Assembly: GCA_947474645.1 (NCBI GenBank)
Contig: CANJJD010000004.1
Coordinates: 1 to 64,000, forward strand
Reading direction: 5' to 3'
Length of the DNA: 64,000 nt
Origin: Alphaproteobacteria bacterium
GTDB lineage: Bacteria; Pseudomonadota; Alphaproteobacteria; Micropepsales; Micropepsaceae
The notes under the pieces: generated by a model
Seen by the model: only the letters and a program-made list of their open reading frames with translations
Databases searched by the model: none
What the model was told of the DNA's origin: nothing
In this document: positions 17,865 to 27,191 of the stretch, piece by piece
Numbering within the stretch: position 1 is the stretch's first letter
Layout of the letters: the number at the start of each line of letters is the position of its first letter
Program-made: the position numbers and the translations under genes

Positions 17865-20792
17865 TCAGCCGACTTCCGGGGCGGCCGCGATGTTATAATG
17901 CCTGGCAATGTAATCCAGTGCCCCGGCGGCATCGAGCGCCGGAGAAAAATAATAGCCCTGGCCGAATTCGCAGCCGATCTTGGCCAATAGCTGGGCGTCC
18001 GCCTCGCTTTCCACGCCTTCGGCTACCACCGCGCGCTTGAGCTCATGGGCCATGGAGACGATACCCGACAGCACCACTTCGCCGTCGGTGTCGATGTCGG
18101 TACCGCCGTGCCGCGCCAGAAAGGCCTTGTCGATCTTGACCGTGTCCACCGGCAGGTTGCGGAACTCGCTGAGGGTGCTGGCGCCGGTGCCAAAATCGTC
18201 AATCGAAAGCCCGGCCCCGGCGGCCCGGATGCGCGCCATGATCTGGGGCATCTTTGTGTCGGCGGCGATGGCGCTTTCGGTGATTTCCAGGTTCAGCGTG
18301 CCTTCGGCGATGCCGCTGCCCGACAGGATGGTCTTGAGCAGCGCTTCGAAACCGGCGTCTTTCAATTGGCGGCGGGAGAAATTGACGCTGACGAACAAGG
18401 GTGGCTTGAGCGGAAAGTAACGCTGCCAATGCGCGAGATCGGTGGCGGCGCGCTCCAGCGCGAAACGGCCCAGTTCCACGATCAGCCCGGTTTCCTCGGA
18501 ATGGGCGATGAAATCGCCGGGCGAGACCAGCCCCTTGACCGGATGCTGCCAGCGCAGCAACGCCTCAAACCCCGCCACGCTGCGGTCGGCAAGCCGGATG
18601 ATGGGCTGATAGAAGACTTCGAGCTGGTCAGCGGTCAGGGCATGGCGCAACTCGCTCTCCAGCGCCACGCTGTCGCCGGGCGCCAGGGTTTCCAGTTCGA
18701 CGGAATAAACCCGGGCGCAAGCCCCGCCTTGCCGCTTGGCGGCGATCAACGCCAGTTCGGCATTCTTGATCAGGGCGAAGGGATCCTCGCTCTGCTGGCC
18801 GGTCGCCAGGCCCACGCTGCAAGGCGCGAAGACCTCGCGGCGGCCGACGCCATAGGGCTTGCCGCAAGCCTCTGCCAGCGCATTGCCGATGGGCTGGGGA
18901 GCGCGGCGCGGATTGGGAAACAGGAAGGCGAAACTGTCGCCGCCGACGCGGAAAATCTGCGCCGGTTCGCCCAGGCCGGCCAGTCGTTCGGCCACCAGCT
19001 TCAGAATGCTGTCGGCGCCGGCATCGCCCAGGCTGGCATGAATGGCCTTGAAGCGGTCGATATCCAGCAGCGCGAAAAGCGATTTTTCGAACCCTTCGCC
19101 CAGCGAGTCCAGCGCTTCCATCAACGCCACGCGGTTGCCGAGGCCCGTGAGTGTGTCGCGCGGCAGGGCGGCGTCGCGCTTGCGTTCGCTTTCCGCCGCA
19201 GCCCGCGCAAATTCCTCTTCCTTGCGCTGGGTGATGTCGGAAATCAGGCCCAGGCAATCGGACGGCACGTCCTGTTCGCTGACGATGGTGGCGCGCAGCT
19301 CCAGCCAGCGGTACGGACCGCTGCCGCCGCGGGCGCGGAATTCCAGCCGGAACGCCAGGCCTGGGCGCTGGCGATATTCCTCCAGCGCGTGGGAATAGAC
19401 TTGGCGGTCCTCGGGATGGACATGGCTTTCCCAATCGCCGTGCGACAGGGTGGTTTGGTGCACCGACAGCCCCACCATCTGGGCCGCTTCCGCCGACAGG
19501 GTGAGAAGCCCGGCGCGGAAATCCAGATCGAACACGCCCTGATGCGCCGCCCCGATGGCGGCACGCGCCAGACTGTTGAAGGGCGCGTTGATGTCGATGG
19601 TGGCGTCGTCCGGCGCCTGTTCTTCCAGCAGCTTTGCCGCGTAAGACCCATGCAGGAAAGGCAGCACGGCGATTTCTTCGCTGGCGATCACCGCCAGCGC
19701 GAGCAGGATCGCGCCTGCCGCCGCGAAGCCGCCGGTCGCCGCCGGGCCGGTAAGGTTTTCGCCCAGGCCCCCAACCGCCATCACAGCAGCCGCCAGAGCC
19801 ACCAAAGCAAAGGCGCCAGCGCTGGGGGCAATCACTTGCGCCGCCTTGTGGCCGCTGCGGCCGCAATAAATCAGATAGGCGGCAACCGCGATGGAGCCCA
19901 GCACGATGGCGATGTCCGTCAGCAAGGTGGCGCCCGGCAGGCCCAGATAGGCCGTCGCGCCCAGCACGATCAGGCCCCAGACGGTGCGGCGGAAATGCTT
20001 TTCATAGCGGGGCCACATTTCGCGCACCGGAATGATGGCGTTGGCCAGATGCGCGCCCGCCGCCAGCGCCAGCGCCGTGAGGAACGCCGACAGGCCATAG
20101 GGGCCGCCGATGCGGGTGGCCAGATTGCCGTCGAACATCCCGGTGCCCGACAACCAGGACAGCAGCAGCATCAAAAGTGTCAGCGCCACCCAGCGCGGCG
20201 CGGCATGGCCGATCAGCACGGCCAAGCCGCCGGTGATCAGGGCGGCGGCGGCGATCAGTGCGCCCACCGCGGTGATGAAGATGGCAAGCTGGCGGTTGTG
20301 CGAGGACAAAGCCGGCTCGGTCCAGGCCGACAGCGCGGGCGGGCTGTCGGCGGAACCGACGCGGATGGCCAGGCCCACGGTGGAGACCGGCGGCACGATC
20401 ACCCGCCAGGCGCGGCGGCCATAGGCGGATGCGGTTTCCACCACCGTGCCGGAATCCGAACTCGCCACCGCCAGGATCGCGGGCCGCGAGCGGCGCGGCA
20501 GCAGCGACAGAGCAGAGCGCGGCGGCTGACCCGCCAGCAGCACGCGGGTGGCCGGTCGCACCGAGTCATTGCTGACCTGAACGATGTACCAGCTCGAGCC
20601 ATCTTCTTCGGTGCCGCCGCCCGGCGCCTTGTAAGGCGACAGCGCGGACTTCAATTCCAGAACATTGTCGGTCTTGCCGAAATTCACTTGGGGCGCCTGT
20701 GGCGCCGGTGCCGCAGGCTTGTCCGCGGCCCATGCCGGCGCCGCCGCCAGCAGCGCGGCACAGACAAGGATCAGGCGGCGAAGTCTTTCCAT
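17865..20792 (-). CDS. Membrane PAS-GGDEF-EAL protein, probable c-di-GMP phosphodiesterase
   Basis: 975 residues from ATG 20792: signal peptide (1-22), an exported region (about 23-165), about six to eight hydrophobic helices (about 166-378), a PAS-like sensor (about 400-525), GGDEF (about 545-695) and EAL (about 710-965). The GGDEF signature is changed to GGDSF (617-621), so cyclase activity is unlikely. The EAL domain keeps E743-A-L, N804, E836, D865-D866, K886, E925 and Q945, so it should hydrolyse c-di-GMP. The changed GGDEF domain may bind GTP as a regulator. It lies 23 bases behind the GNAT gene. Confidence 0.93.
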   Translation of the reverse strand: MERLRRLILVCAALLAAAPAWAADKPAAPAPQAPQVNFGKTDNVLELKSALSPYKAPGGGTEEDGSSWYIVQVSNDSVRPATRVLLAGQPPRSALSLLPRRSRPAILAVASSDSGTVVETASAYGRRAWRVIVPPVSTVGLAIRVGSADSPPALSAWTEPALSSHNRQLAIFITAVGALIAAAALITGGLAVLIGHAAPRWVALTLLMLLLSWLSGTGMFDGNLATRIGGPYGLSAFLTALALAAGAHLANAIIPVREMWPRYEKHFRRTVWGLIVLGATAYLGLPGATLLTDIAIVLGSIAVAAYLIYCGRSGHKAAQVIAPSAGAFALVALAAAVMAVGGLGENLTGPAATGGFAAAGAILLALAVIASEEIAVLPFLHGSYAAKLLEEQAPDDATIDINAPFNSLARAAIGAAHQGVFDLDFRAGLLTLSAEAAQMVGLSVHQTTLSHGDWESHVHPEDRQVYSHALEEYRQRPGLAFRLEFRARGGSGPYRWLELRATIVSEQDVPSDCLGLISDITQRKEEEFARAAAESERKRDAALPRDTLTGLGNRVALMEALDSLGEGFEKSLFALLDIDRFKAIHASLGDAGADSILKLVAERLAGLGEPAQIFRVGGDSFAFLFPNPRRAPQPIGNALAEACGKPYGVGRREVFAPCSVGLATGQQSEDPFALIKNAELALIAAKRQGGACARVYSVELETLAPGDSVALESELRHALTADQLEVFYQPIIRLADRSVAGFEALLRWQHPVKGLVSPGDFIAHSEETGLIVELGRFALERAATDLAHWQRYFPLKPPLFVSVNFSRRQLKDAGFEALLKTILSGSGIAEGTLNLEITESAIAADTKMPQIMARIRAAGAGLSIDDFGTGASTLSEFRNLPVDTVKIDKAFLARHGGTDIDTDGEVVLSGIVSMAHELKRAVVAEGVESEADAQLLAKIGCEFGQGYYFSPALDAAGALDYIARHYNIAAAPEVG

Positions 20793-20815
20793 GAATCTTT
20801 GTTGCGGGGCGCGGC

Positions 20816-21442
20816 TCAACCTAGCTGCGCTTCTTCCTTGAGCAAAGCAAATAGCAGATGATCGGCCCATTCCCCGTTGATCAGCAGATAGCGGCGCGCG
20901 AGGCCCTCCTGGCGGAACCCGCTGCGGGCCAGCAGCTTCTGAGAGGCCTGGTTGCCGGTCAGGCAGGCGGCCTCGATCCGGTGCAGTCCCAGGGTGCGGA
21001 AGATGAACGGCACCAGCACCTTCACCGCCTTGGTCATATAGCCCTGGTTGGCGAATTTCGATCCGACCCAATAGCCCAGGGTGCAGCATTGGGTGACGCC
21101 GCGCCGTACATTGGACAGGGTGCAGCCGCCCACCAGCACATCGTCGCTTTCGCGCAGCACGAAGAAGACATAGGCCGAATCCAGGCGCGTCTCTTTCTGG
21201 TAGCGCTTGATACGGCGGCGGAAGGCGCCGCGCGTCAGCTCGTCATCGGCCCAGACCGGCTCCCAGGGGGTAAGAAAATCACGGCTTTCAGCGCGCAGCT
21301 TCGCCCACACCGGAAAATCGGCGATGCGCGGGTAGCGCAGATAGACGCCCTGCCCGCGGATCACCGGCTGCTGGCCGCCGGGGAAGGTGAGCCCGCGCAT
21401 GAAGGCGATAGGACTGGTCTTTGCGAAAGCGGCCTTGACCAT
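20816..21442 (-). CDS. GNAT N-acetyltransferase, RimJ/RimL type
   Basis: 208 residues with the acetyl-CoA-binding layout of the ribosomal protein N-acetyltransferase subgroup: VYLRYPRIADFPVWAKLR, LGYWVGSKFANQGYMTKAV (motif A) and GLHRIEAACLTGNQASQKLL. It probably acetylates an N-terminal amine on a ribosomal or other protein; the substrate is not predictable. Its ATG shares one base with the M16 peptidase stop (TAATG). thrC-M16-GNAT is a familiar alphaproteobacterial series. Confidence 0.9.
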   Translation of the reverse strand: MVKAAFAKTSPIAFMRGLTFPGGQQPVIRGQGVYLRYPRIADFPVWAKLRAESRDFLTPWEPVWADDELTRGAFRRRIKRYQKETRLDSAYVFFVLRESDDVLVGGCTLSNVRRGVTQCCTLGYWVGSKFANQGYMTKAVKVLVPFIFRTLGLHRIEAACLTGNQASQKLLARSGFRQEGLARRYLLINGEWADHLLFALLKEEAQLG

Positions 21443-22725
21443 TATTCCGCCGCGTTTGCCAAAATGCCGCCGAAGCGGCGCGAAAAGACCGAATGGGATT
21501 CCAGCTTCGCGATGGGACCGACACCGGCGATGGTGGGCGCGCCCATCTGCATCACCCGCGCGGCATAGCGTTTCACCGCCGCCACATCGATGGCGTCGAG
21601 TTGCGCCACGATTTCCGCCGACGACTGGATCTTGCCCAGGGCGAAGAGCTGACCGGCGATCTGTTCGGCGCGGGTGCCCGGCCGCTCCATGCCCATCAGC
21701 AGCGAGACTTTCAACTGGGCGCGGGCGCGGGCGACTTCCGCTTCGGTCAGGTCGCCGGCAATGGCGTCCATCTCACCGGCGATGACGGCGGAGATTTCGC
21801 CCGCCTCGTTTTCGCCGGTGCCGGCATAGATGCCGAGGAAGCCGCTGTCCTGGAAGCCGCTGGAGAAGGCATAGATGGAATAGCAAAGGCCGCGCTTCTC
21901 GCGCGCTTCCTGGAACAGGCGCGAAGAAGTGCCGCCGCCCAGCGCGGTGGCGTATATCTGGGCCACGAAATAATCCGGATCGGCATTCGCCAGGCCCGGA
22001 AAGGCGAACGCCACATGCGCCTGCTCCAGGTCCTGGATTTCGCGGAAATCGCCGCCGACATAATGCGACGGCGCGCAGACCGGCACCGCACCCTTGGTCA
22101 GGCCGCTGCACTTTTCTTCGGCCAGCGCCAAAATCTCTTCGTGCTTCACCGCGCCCGAGGCGATCAGGGTCATGCTGTCCAGGCGATAGTTCGAGGCCAT
22201 GTAGGACTTGAGCATGTCGCGGTTGAAAGCGTTGACCGTGGCCTCCTCGCCCAGGATCGGCCAGCCCAGCGGCTGGTCCTTGAAGATGGCCGATTGCAGA
22301 TGGTCGAACACGATATCGTCGGGCGTGTCGCGCGCCTGTCCCAGTTCCTGCAGCACCACCTGGCGCTCACGCTCCAGCTCGGCCGGCTCGAAGCTGGGGT
22401 TGGTGAGAATGTCGGCGATCATGTCCAGCGCCAGCGGCACATCGGCCTTCAGCACCCGGGCATGGAAGGCGGTCTGCTCGCGGCTGGTATAGGCGTTGAG
22501 CACGCCGCCGACCGCTTCGATTTCCTCGGCGATGGCGCGGGCGCTGCGGGTGGCGGTGCCCTTGAACGCCATATGCTCCAGCATGTGCGACACGCCCATT
22601 TCGGGGGCATCTTCGTTGCGGCTGCCGGTGTTCACCCAGATGCCAAGGGCGGCGCTTTCGAGCTGGGGCATCGGGTCGCTGACGACCGTCAAGCCATTGG
22701 AAAGTCTTGATATTTCCAAGGTCAT
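21442..22725 (-). CDS. M16 family zinc peptidase, mitochondrial processing peptidase-like
   Basis: A 427-residue protein with the inverted zinc motif HxxEH (H47-M-L-E50-H51) and the distal ligand E127 in VVLQELGQARD, so a catalytically competent half-clamshell peptidase like MPP-beta and bacterial PqqL/YmxG. The C-terminal lobe has ALGGGTSSRLFQEAREKRGLCYSIYAF, typical of the inactive domain. No signal peptide is seen, so it is cytoplasmic. It overlaps thrC by 4 bases and the acetyltransferase by 1 base. Confidence 0.94.
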   Translation of the reverse strand: MTLEISRLSNGLTVVSDPMPQLESAALGIWVNTGSRNEDAPEMGVSHMLEHMAFKGTATRSARAIAEEIEAVGGVLNAYTSREQTAFHARVLKADVPLALDMIADILTNPSFEPAELERERQVVLQELGQARDTPDDIVFDHLQSAIFKDQPLGWPILGEEATVNAFNRDMLKSYMASNYRLDSMTLIASGAVKHEEILALAEEKCSGLTKGAVPVCAPSHYVGGDFREIQDLEQAHVAFAFPGLANADPDYFVAQIYATALGGGTSSRLFQEAREKRGLCYSIYAFSSGFQDSGFLGIYAGTGENEAGEISAVIAGEMDAIAGDLTEAEVARARAQLKVSLLMGMERPGTRAEQIAGQLFALGKIQSSAEIVAQLDAIDVAAVKRYAARVMQMGAPTIAGVGPIAKLESHSVFSRRFGGILANAAE

Positions 22726-24116
22726 GGCGCCAGTCTATTGGAGATGAACTGGCGAAGCAAAGACAGGTCGTTGGGCAGGATGTCCAGCTTTTCAGGCAGG
22801 TCCATGACCTTCTTCAGGCCGTCCGGCATGCCCGGATCGCGGCCGATGGCGCGGGTCACCGCATCGGGGAATTTGGCGGCGTGCGCGGTGGAGAGAATAA
22901 CCATCGGTGTGGCCGAGGCAGGGATACGGCGTGCGGCATGCACGGCGACAGCGGTGTGGGGATCGATCACCTGTCCGGTTTCCGCTGCCACCGTCTTGAT
23001 CGTGGCGATGGTGTCGTCATCGTTGCAGGCATAGGCGCTGTAGCGGGCGCGCAAGGCCACCAGCACCGGCGCCGGCAGCACCAGCTTGCGGGTCTTGGCG
23101 AAGTCGGACATGGCGGCGGCAGTCCAGGCGCCGTCGCGGCCGGAGGCTTCGAATAGCGCGCGCTCGAAGTTGGAGGCCACCTGGATGTCCATGGAGGGGC
23201 TCAAGGTCGCGTGCGAGGCACCACTGGCATAGACACCGTCGTTCAGGGCGCGCGCCATGATGTCGTTGGCGTTGGTGGCGATTACCAGCCGGGGCACGTC
23301 CAGGCCCATGCGCATCGCCGCCTCACCGGCGAAGATGTCGCCGAAATTGCCGGTCGGCACGACAAACGTCGCGGGCTTGCCCAGCGCCGCCGTAGCGGTG
23401 AAGTAATAGACCGCCTGCGCCGCGATGCGGGCAAAGTTGATCGAATTGACCGCGGTAAGGCCGATCTGCTGCGCGAATTCGGTTTGCGCAAACAGATCCT
23501 TCACCAGGCCCTGCGCGTCGTCGAAGCTGCCCTCCAGCGCGACGTTGTGCACATTGGCGTGCGGACTGGTGGTCATCTGGCGGCGCTGCACTTCGCTGAC
23601 GCGGCCGCGTGGATGCAGCACAAACACTTCGATGTTGGGCAAGCCGCCCAGCGCCGCGATGGCGGCGGAGCCGGTATCGCCGCTGGTCGCAGCAACAATC
23701 GTAACCTTGCCGCCGCGCCTTGTCAGGGCGCGAGCAAACAGCCGCCCCAATATCTGCAGCGCAATGTCCTTGAAGGCGAAGGTAGGGCCGTGGAACAGCT
23801 CCAGGAGATACTGGCTGCCATTGGAAGACGGCGCGATCTGGCGCAGCGGCGCGATGGCGGGAGATTCAAAACCTGCATAGGCGGCCTGGATGTCGGCCTT
23901 CAATTCGTCCGCGGTGAAAGACTCGCCCGCAAAGCGCGACAGCACCTCATAGGCCACAACCTGGTAGGGCTTGCCCGCGAAAGCGGCGATTTCAGCGGCG
24001 CTAAACTGGGGCCAGCTTTCCGGCAGATAGAGGCCGCCGTCCGGCGCCAGGCCGGCCAGCAGGACATCGGAAAAGGAGGCGTGGGGAGCGCCTCCCCGGG
24101 TGGAAATGAACTGCAT
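22722..24116 (-). CDS. thrC: Threonine synthase
   Basis: PLP enzyme converting O-phosphohomoserine to threonine. It has 464 residues from ATG 24116 (MQFISTRGGAP); a GTG two codons earlier is possible. The PLP lysine is K116 in HGPTFAFKDIALQILG, with the phosphate-binding ATSGDTGSAAIAAL and NSINFARIAAQ segments of the long (fungal/proteobacterial) ThrC type. It works with ThrB at 15965-16921. Overlaps the M16 gene by 4 bases and follows SURF1 by 38 bases. Confidence 0.96.
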   Translation of the reverse strand: MQFISTRGGAPHASFSDVLLAGLAPDGGLYLPESWPQFSAAEIAAFAGKPYQVVAYEVLSRFAGESFTADELKADIQAAYAGFESPAIAPLRQIAPSSNGSQYLLELFHGPTFAFKDIALQILGRLFARALTRRGGKVTIVAATSGDTGSAAIAALGGLPNIEVFVLHPRGRVSEVQRRQMTTSPHANVHNVALEGSFDDAQGLVKDLFAQTEFAQQIGLTAVNSINFARIAAQAVYYFTATAALGKPATFVVPTGNFGDIFAGEAAMRMGLDVPRLVIATNANDIMARALNDGVYASGASHATLSPSMDIQVASNFERALFEASGRDGAWTAAAMSDFAKTRKLVLPAPVLVALRARYSAYACNDDDTIATIKTVAAETGQVIDPHTAVAVHAARRIPASATPMVILSTAHAAKFPDAVTRAIGRDPGMPDGLKKVMDLPEKLDILPNDLSLLRQFISNRLAP

Positions 24117-24154
24117 CGCCACGGGTTATAGGGCCGGATTCGCAGCCAAACCAC

Positions 24155-24865
24155 CTATTTGAACCCGATGCGGCCTTTGGAAATATGATAGGCAAACCAG
24201 ACACCTAGCAGGCAGATCGCCAGCCCGAACCAGGTCACGGCATAGGATAGATGCTGGTTGCGGAAGGCCACCACCGTCTGCCCGCCCCGGGGCCAGCCGC
24301 CGGGATTGGGGGTGCCGTCGGCCTCGATCACTACCGGCGCCGCCAGGGTCAGGTGGCCGGCGGCGGCGATGCCGGAAAGATCACGGGCATACCAGATGCG
24401 ATGCGCCGGATCGGGCGCCGGGGTGAAGTTGCCAGGCGCGTCCGGCACGCGCCACACGCCCGTCACCTGTACCGGGCCGGCAATGTTGCCGGCGGCGCGG
24501 ACGGCGGGATCGAGCTTTTCCTTGGGAACCTCGCCGCGATCCACCATCAGCACGCGGCCGTCCATGGTCATGAAGGGCGTTAGCACATGATAGACGGCGG
24601 CACCGGCATCGGTGGTGAAGACGTAAGCCTCATGGGCGTGATCGAAGCGGCCGTCCAGGGTGACGCGGCGATACTGCGCCTCCTCGGCGCTCAGCGCCTG
24701 TACTTCGTCCAGCCGCAGCGGCGCGGCGGCCATGTGGCTGTTCACCGTCGCGATCAGCGACTGCTTCCAGGAGAGCCGCTCCAACTGCCAGGCGCCCAGC
24801 CCGCACAACAGAGCAAACAGCAGCGCGCAGGCGATGGTCAGGCCGGGATAGGGGCGGAAGGTCAT
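24155..24865 (-). CDS. SURF1 family cytochrome oxidase assembly protein
   Basis: A 236-residue protein with a transmembrane helix at each end (about 8-27 and 206-226) and a large periplasmic loop between, the SURF1/Shy1 topology. Motifs are GAWQLERLSWKQ, RRVTLDGRFDH, VLMVDRGEVPKEK, and NQHLSYAVTWFGLA near the C-terminus. It helps heme a insertion into subunit I. It overlaps the DUF983 gene by 4 bases and sits in the oxidase cassette. Confidence 0.95.
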   Translation of the reverse strand: MTFRPYPGLTIACALLFALLCGLGAWQLERLSWKQSLIATVNSHMAAAPLRLDEVQALSAEEAQYRRVTLDGRFDHAHEAYVFTTDAGAAVYHVLTPFMTMDGRVLMVDRGEVPKEKLDPAVRAAGNIAGPVQVTGVWRVPDAPGNFTPAPDPAHRIWYARDLSGIAAAGHLTLAAPVVIEADGTPNPGGWPRGGQTVVAFRNQHLSYAVTWFGLAICLLGVWFAYHISKGRIGFK

Positions 24866-25245
24866 TCGCCGAGCCGGCCTTCACCCGCCTGGTGCTTGTA
24901 TTGCAGCACCAGCAGCGCCGACTTGGACAGGCGCAGGAAGATTCCGGTCAACAGGCAGATCAGCGGCAGCCACAGCGCGGCATGGACCCAGAACGGCGGC
25001 TGAAATGTGAACTCCACCCACAGCGCCGAGCCGCAAACGATGGCCCCCACGATCAGAATGCCGAACACCATCGGCCCGTCGCCCGTATCGAACATGGCGT
25101 AATCCAGGGCGCAGGCCGGGCACTCTTTCTTGAGCGCGATATAGCCGGAAAACAACGGCCCCTGCCCGCAACGCGGACAGAGGCCGAGGAAGATTGCCTT
25201 GGCGGTGTTGGGCGGGATCAGTGCGAAACCGGGCCCTCGCCCCAC
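24862..25245 (-). CDS. DUF983 membrane protein with two CxxC motifs
   Basis: 127 residues from GTG 25245, or 119 from a CTG at 25221 that overlaps the ctaE stop. The N-terminal zinc-ribbon-like part has [11 protein letters not shown] and [18 protein letters not shown], then two hydrophobic helices ([18 protein letters not shown] and [17 protein letters not shown]). DUF983 genes lie between coxC and surf1 in many alphaproteobacteria, suggesting an oxidase biogenesis role, but the function is not established. No ATG is available in frame, so the start is uncertain. Confidence 0.85.
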   Translation of the reverse strand: MGRGPGFALIPPNTAKAIFLGLCPRCGQGPLFSGYIALKKECPACALDYAMFDTGDGPMVFGILIVGAIVCGSALWVEFTFQPPFWVHAALWLPLICLLTGIFLRLSKSALLVLQYKHQAGEGRLGE

Positions 25246-26120
25246 ACATAGATGCAGGCGAAGAGGAACAGCCACACCACGTCCACGAAGTGCCAGTACC
25301 AGGCCGCCGCCTCGAAGCCGAAGTGGCGGGTCGGGGTGAACTGGCCGGCGATGGCGCGGAACAGGCAGACCGCCAGGAAGATGGTGCCGATGATGACATG
25401 GAAGCCGTGGAACCCGGTCGCCATGAAGAAGGTCGAGCCATAGATCGCCTGGAAATTGCCTGCGCCCGCCGCCAGCAAGGCATGCGCCCCCTCGGTGAAG
25501 GGCACCAGCGCCAGGTTGTTGAAGCCGAAGGTGAAGGGCGCATGGGCATATTCATAAGCCTGCACCGCGGTGAAGGTCAGGCCCAGCAGCACGGTGATGA
25601 GCAGGCCCTGCACCGCGCCCTTCTTGTCGCCGGTCTGGATGGCATGATGCGCCCAGGTCACGGTGGTGCCCGAGGTCAGCAGGATCAGGGTGTTGAGCAG
25701 CGGGAAGTGCCACGGATCCAGGGTGATGATGCCAGCCGGCGGCCAGGACGAAACGCCCACGTCATTGTGGAAGAAGGCGGTGTTGAAATAGGCCCAGAAC
25801 CAGGCGACGAAGAACATCACTTCCGAAGCGATGAACAGCAGCATGCCGTAGCGCAGATGCAGCTTCACCACCGGAGTGTGGTTGCCCAGCACCACCGATT
25901 CCTTGATCACGTCGCGCCACCAGCCGGCCATGGTGTAGAGCACACCGGCCAGGCCGATCAGCGAGATCCAGGGCGAACCCGCCAGGAAGCCGAACGCGGC
26001 ATAATCCTTGTTCATCCAGAACACCGCGCCCATCAGCATGGTGAAGGCGAACACCGAGCCGACGATGGGCCAGGGGCTGGGGTCCACCAGGTGGTAATCG
26101 TGTTTCACATCGCTGCTCAT
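25218..26120 (-). CDS. ctaE: Cytochrome c oxidase subunit III
   Basis: A 300-residue, seven-helix subunit of the aa3-type heme-copper oxidase; stabilises subunit I and contacts lipids. Recognised by [74 protein letters not shown] and [19 protein letters not shown]. It follows the CoxF-like gene by 13 bases. The cox11/ctaG gene that usually lies just upstream is missing here. Confidence 0.97.
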   Translation of the reverse strand: MSSDVKHDYHLVDPSPWPIVGSVFAFTMLMGAVFWMNKDYAAFGFLAGSPWISLIGLAGVLYTMAGWWRDVIKESVVLGNHTPVVKLHLRYGMLLFIASEVMFFVAWFWAYFNTAFFHNDVGVSSWPPAGIITLDPWHFPLLNTLILLTSGTTVTWAHHAIQTGDKKGAVQGLLITVLLGLTFTAVQAYEYAHAPFTFGFNNLALVPFTEGAHALLAAGAGNFQAIYGSTFFMATGFHGFHVIIGTIFLAVCLFRAIAGQFTPTRHFGFEAAAWYWHFVDVVWLFLFACIYVWGEGPVSH

Positions 26121-26133
26121 GTGCGGTGCCTTT

Positions 26134-26262
26134 CTAGTGGCCGGTATGATCGCGCCATTGCACGATCGACATCAGATAAAACAGTAGGACCACACCGGCG
26201 AGCGTGAGCCCCAGTGCGATATTGCGTTTGCGACGGGCGCGGTTTGCATCGTCATCCCTCAC
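26134..26262 (-). CDS. CoxF-like small membrane protein (42 aa)
   Basis: A short frame starting GTG 26262 encodes 42 residues: a charged, Arg-rich N-terminus ([13 protein letters not shown]), one transmembrane helix ([20 protein letters not shown]) and a short tail. The GTG overlaps the ctaB TGA as GTGA, typical translational coupling. Size, topology and position between ctaB and the next cox gene match the tiny CoxF-type protein annotated in alphaproteobacterial oxidase operons. Too short for routine gene callers, and easily missed. Confidence 0.8.
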   Translation of the reverse strand: MRDDDANRARRKRNIALGLTLAGVVLLFYLMSIVQWRDHTGH

Positions 26263-27188
26263 GACCCCAGGACCGATTGGAGTGACAAAGCGGGAAACCC
26301 GGCCAGCTTCTCAATGATGAGGCTGGCGAACAGCGCCGTCAGATATACCAGCGACACGCCGAACAGGCGGTGGGCCGCGGGCTCCTTGATCTCATTGGTC
26401 TCGCGATAGGTGGCGATGGCTTCCTTCAGGAACCACAGGCCGATACCGGCCGACGCCGCCAGGTACAGCGCGCCACCGATATGCAGGAAGGCCGGCAGGA
26501 TGCCCAGCGGCACCAGCGCCAGCGTATAGAGCAGGATCTGGAACCGGGTATGCGGCTTGCCGCTGACGACCGGCAGCATCGGCACGCCGGCGCGGGCATA
26601 GTCTTCCGACCGCCACAGCGACAGCGCCCAGAAATGCGGCGGCGTCCACATGAAGATGATCGCCACCAGCAGCAGCGGCGCCAGCGACAGGTCGCCGGTC
26701 ACCGCCGCCCAGCCGATGGCCGGCGGCAGCGCGCCGGAAAGGCCGCCGATCACGATGTTCTGCGGCGTGCGGCGCTTGAGCCAGAGGGTATAGACCACGA
26801 CATAGAAGAAGACGGTGAAGGCCAGCAGCCCCGCCGCCAGGAAATTGACGAACAGGCCCATGGTGGCGACCGCCGCCACCGACAGGGTCCAGCCAAAGGC
26901 CAGCGCGTCCTCGCGGGCGATGGCGCCCATGGGGATCGGGCGCTTGGCGGTGCGGGTCATCAAGCCGTCAATGTCGCTGTCATAGGCCATGTTCAGGCAG
27001 CCGCTGGCGCCCGCCGCCACCGCGATGCACAGCAGCGCGGTGAAAGCGGTGAGCGGATGCAAGGAACCCGGCGCCGCCACGATCCCGGCCAGGCCCGTGA
27101 ACACCACCAGCGACATGACGCGCGGCTTCAGCAGCGCGAGAAAATCGCCGACGGTGGTGACACGGGGATAGGCCAGGGAAAGCGACAT
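26259..27188 (-). CDS. ctaB: Heme O synthase (protoheme IX farnesyltransferase)
   Basis: A 309-residue polytopic membrane prenyltransferase of the UbiA superfamily that adds farnesyl to heme b, giving heme O, the precursor of heme a for the oxidase. The first Asp-rich motif NMAYDSDIDGLMTRTAKRPI and the second loop RSEDYARAGVPMLPVVSG are clear, with LLKPRVMSLVVFTGLAG at the N-terminus. It lies 3 bases behind ctaD and overlaps the CoxF-like gene by 4 bases. Confidence 0.96.
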   Translation of the reverse strand: MSLSLAYPRVTTVGDFLALLKPRVMSLVVFTGLAGIVAAPGSLHPLTAFTALLCIAVAAGASGCLNMAYDSDIDGLMTRTAKRPIPMGAIAREDALAFGWTLSVAAVATMGLFVNFLAAGLLAFTVFFYVVVYTLWLKRRTPQNIVIGGLSGALPPAIGWAAVTGDLSLAPLLLVAIIFMWTPPHFWALSLWRSEDYARAGVPMLPVVSGKPHTRFQILLYTLALVPLGILPAFLHIGGALYLAASAGIGLWFLKEAIATYRETNEIKEPAAHRLFGVSLVYLTALFASLIIEKLAGFPALSLQSVLGS

Positions 27189-27191
27189 GGA

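Noticed and set aside
18045-20861. A 938-residue plus-strand frame antisense to the PAS-GGDEF-EAL gene
   Set aside because: Composition is an artefact of GC-rich third positions, with no domain, and it overlaps the gene with clear PAS, GGDEF and EAL signatures.
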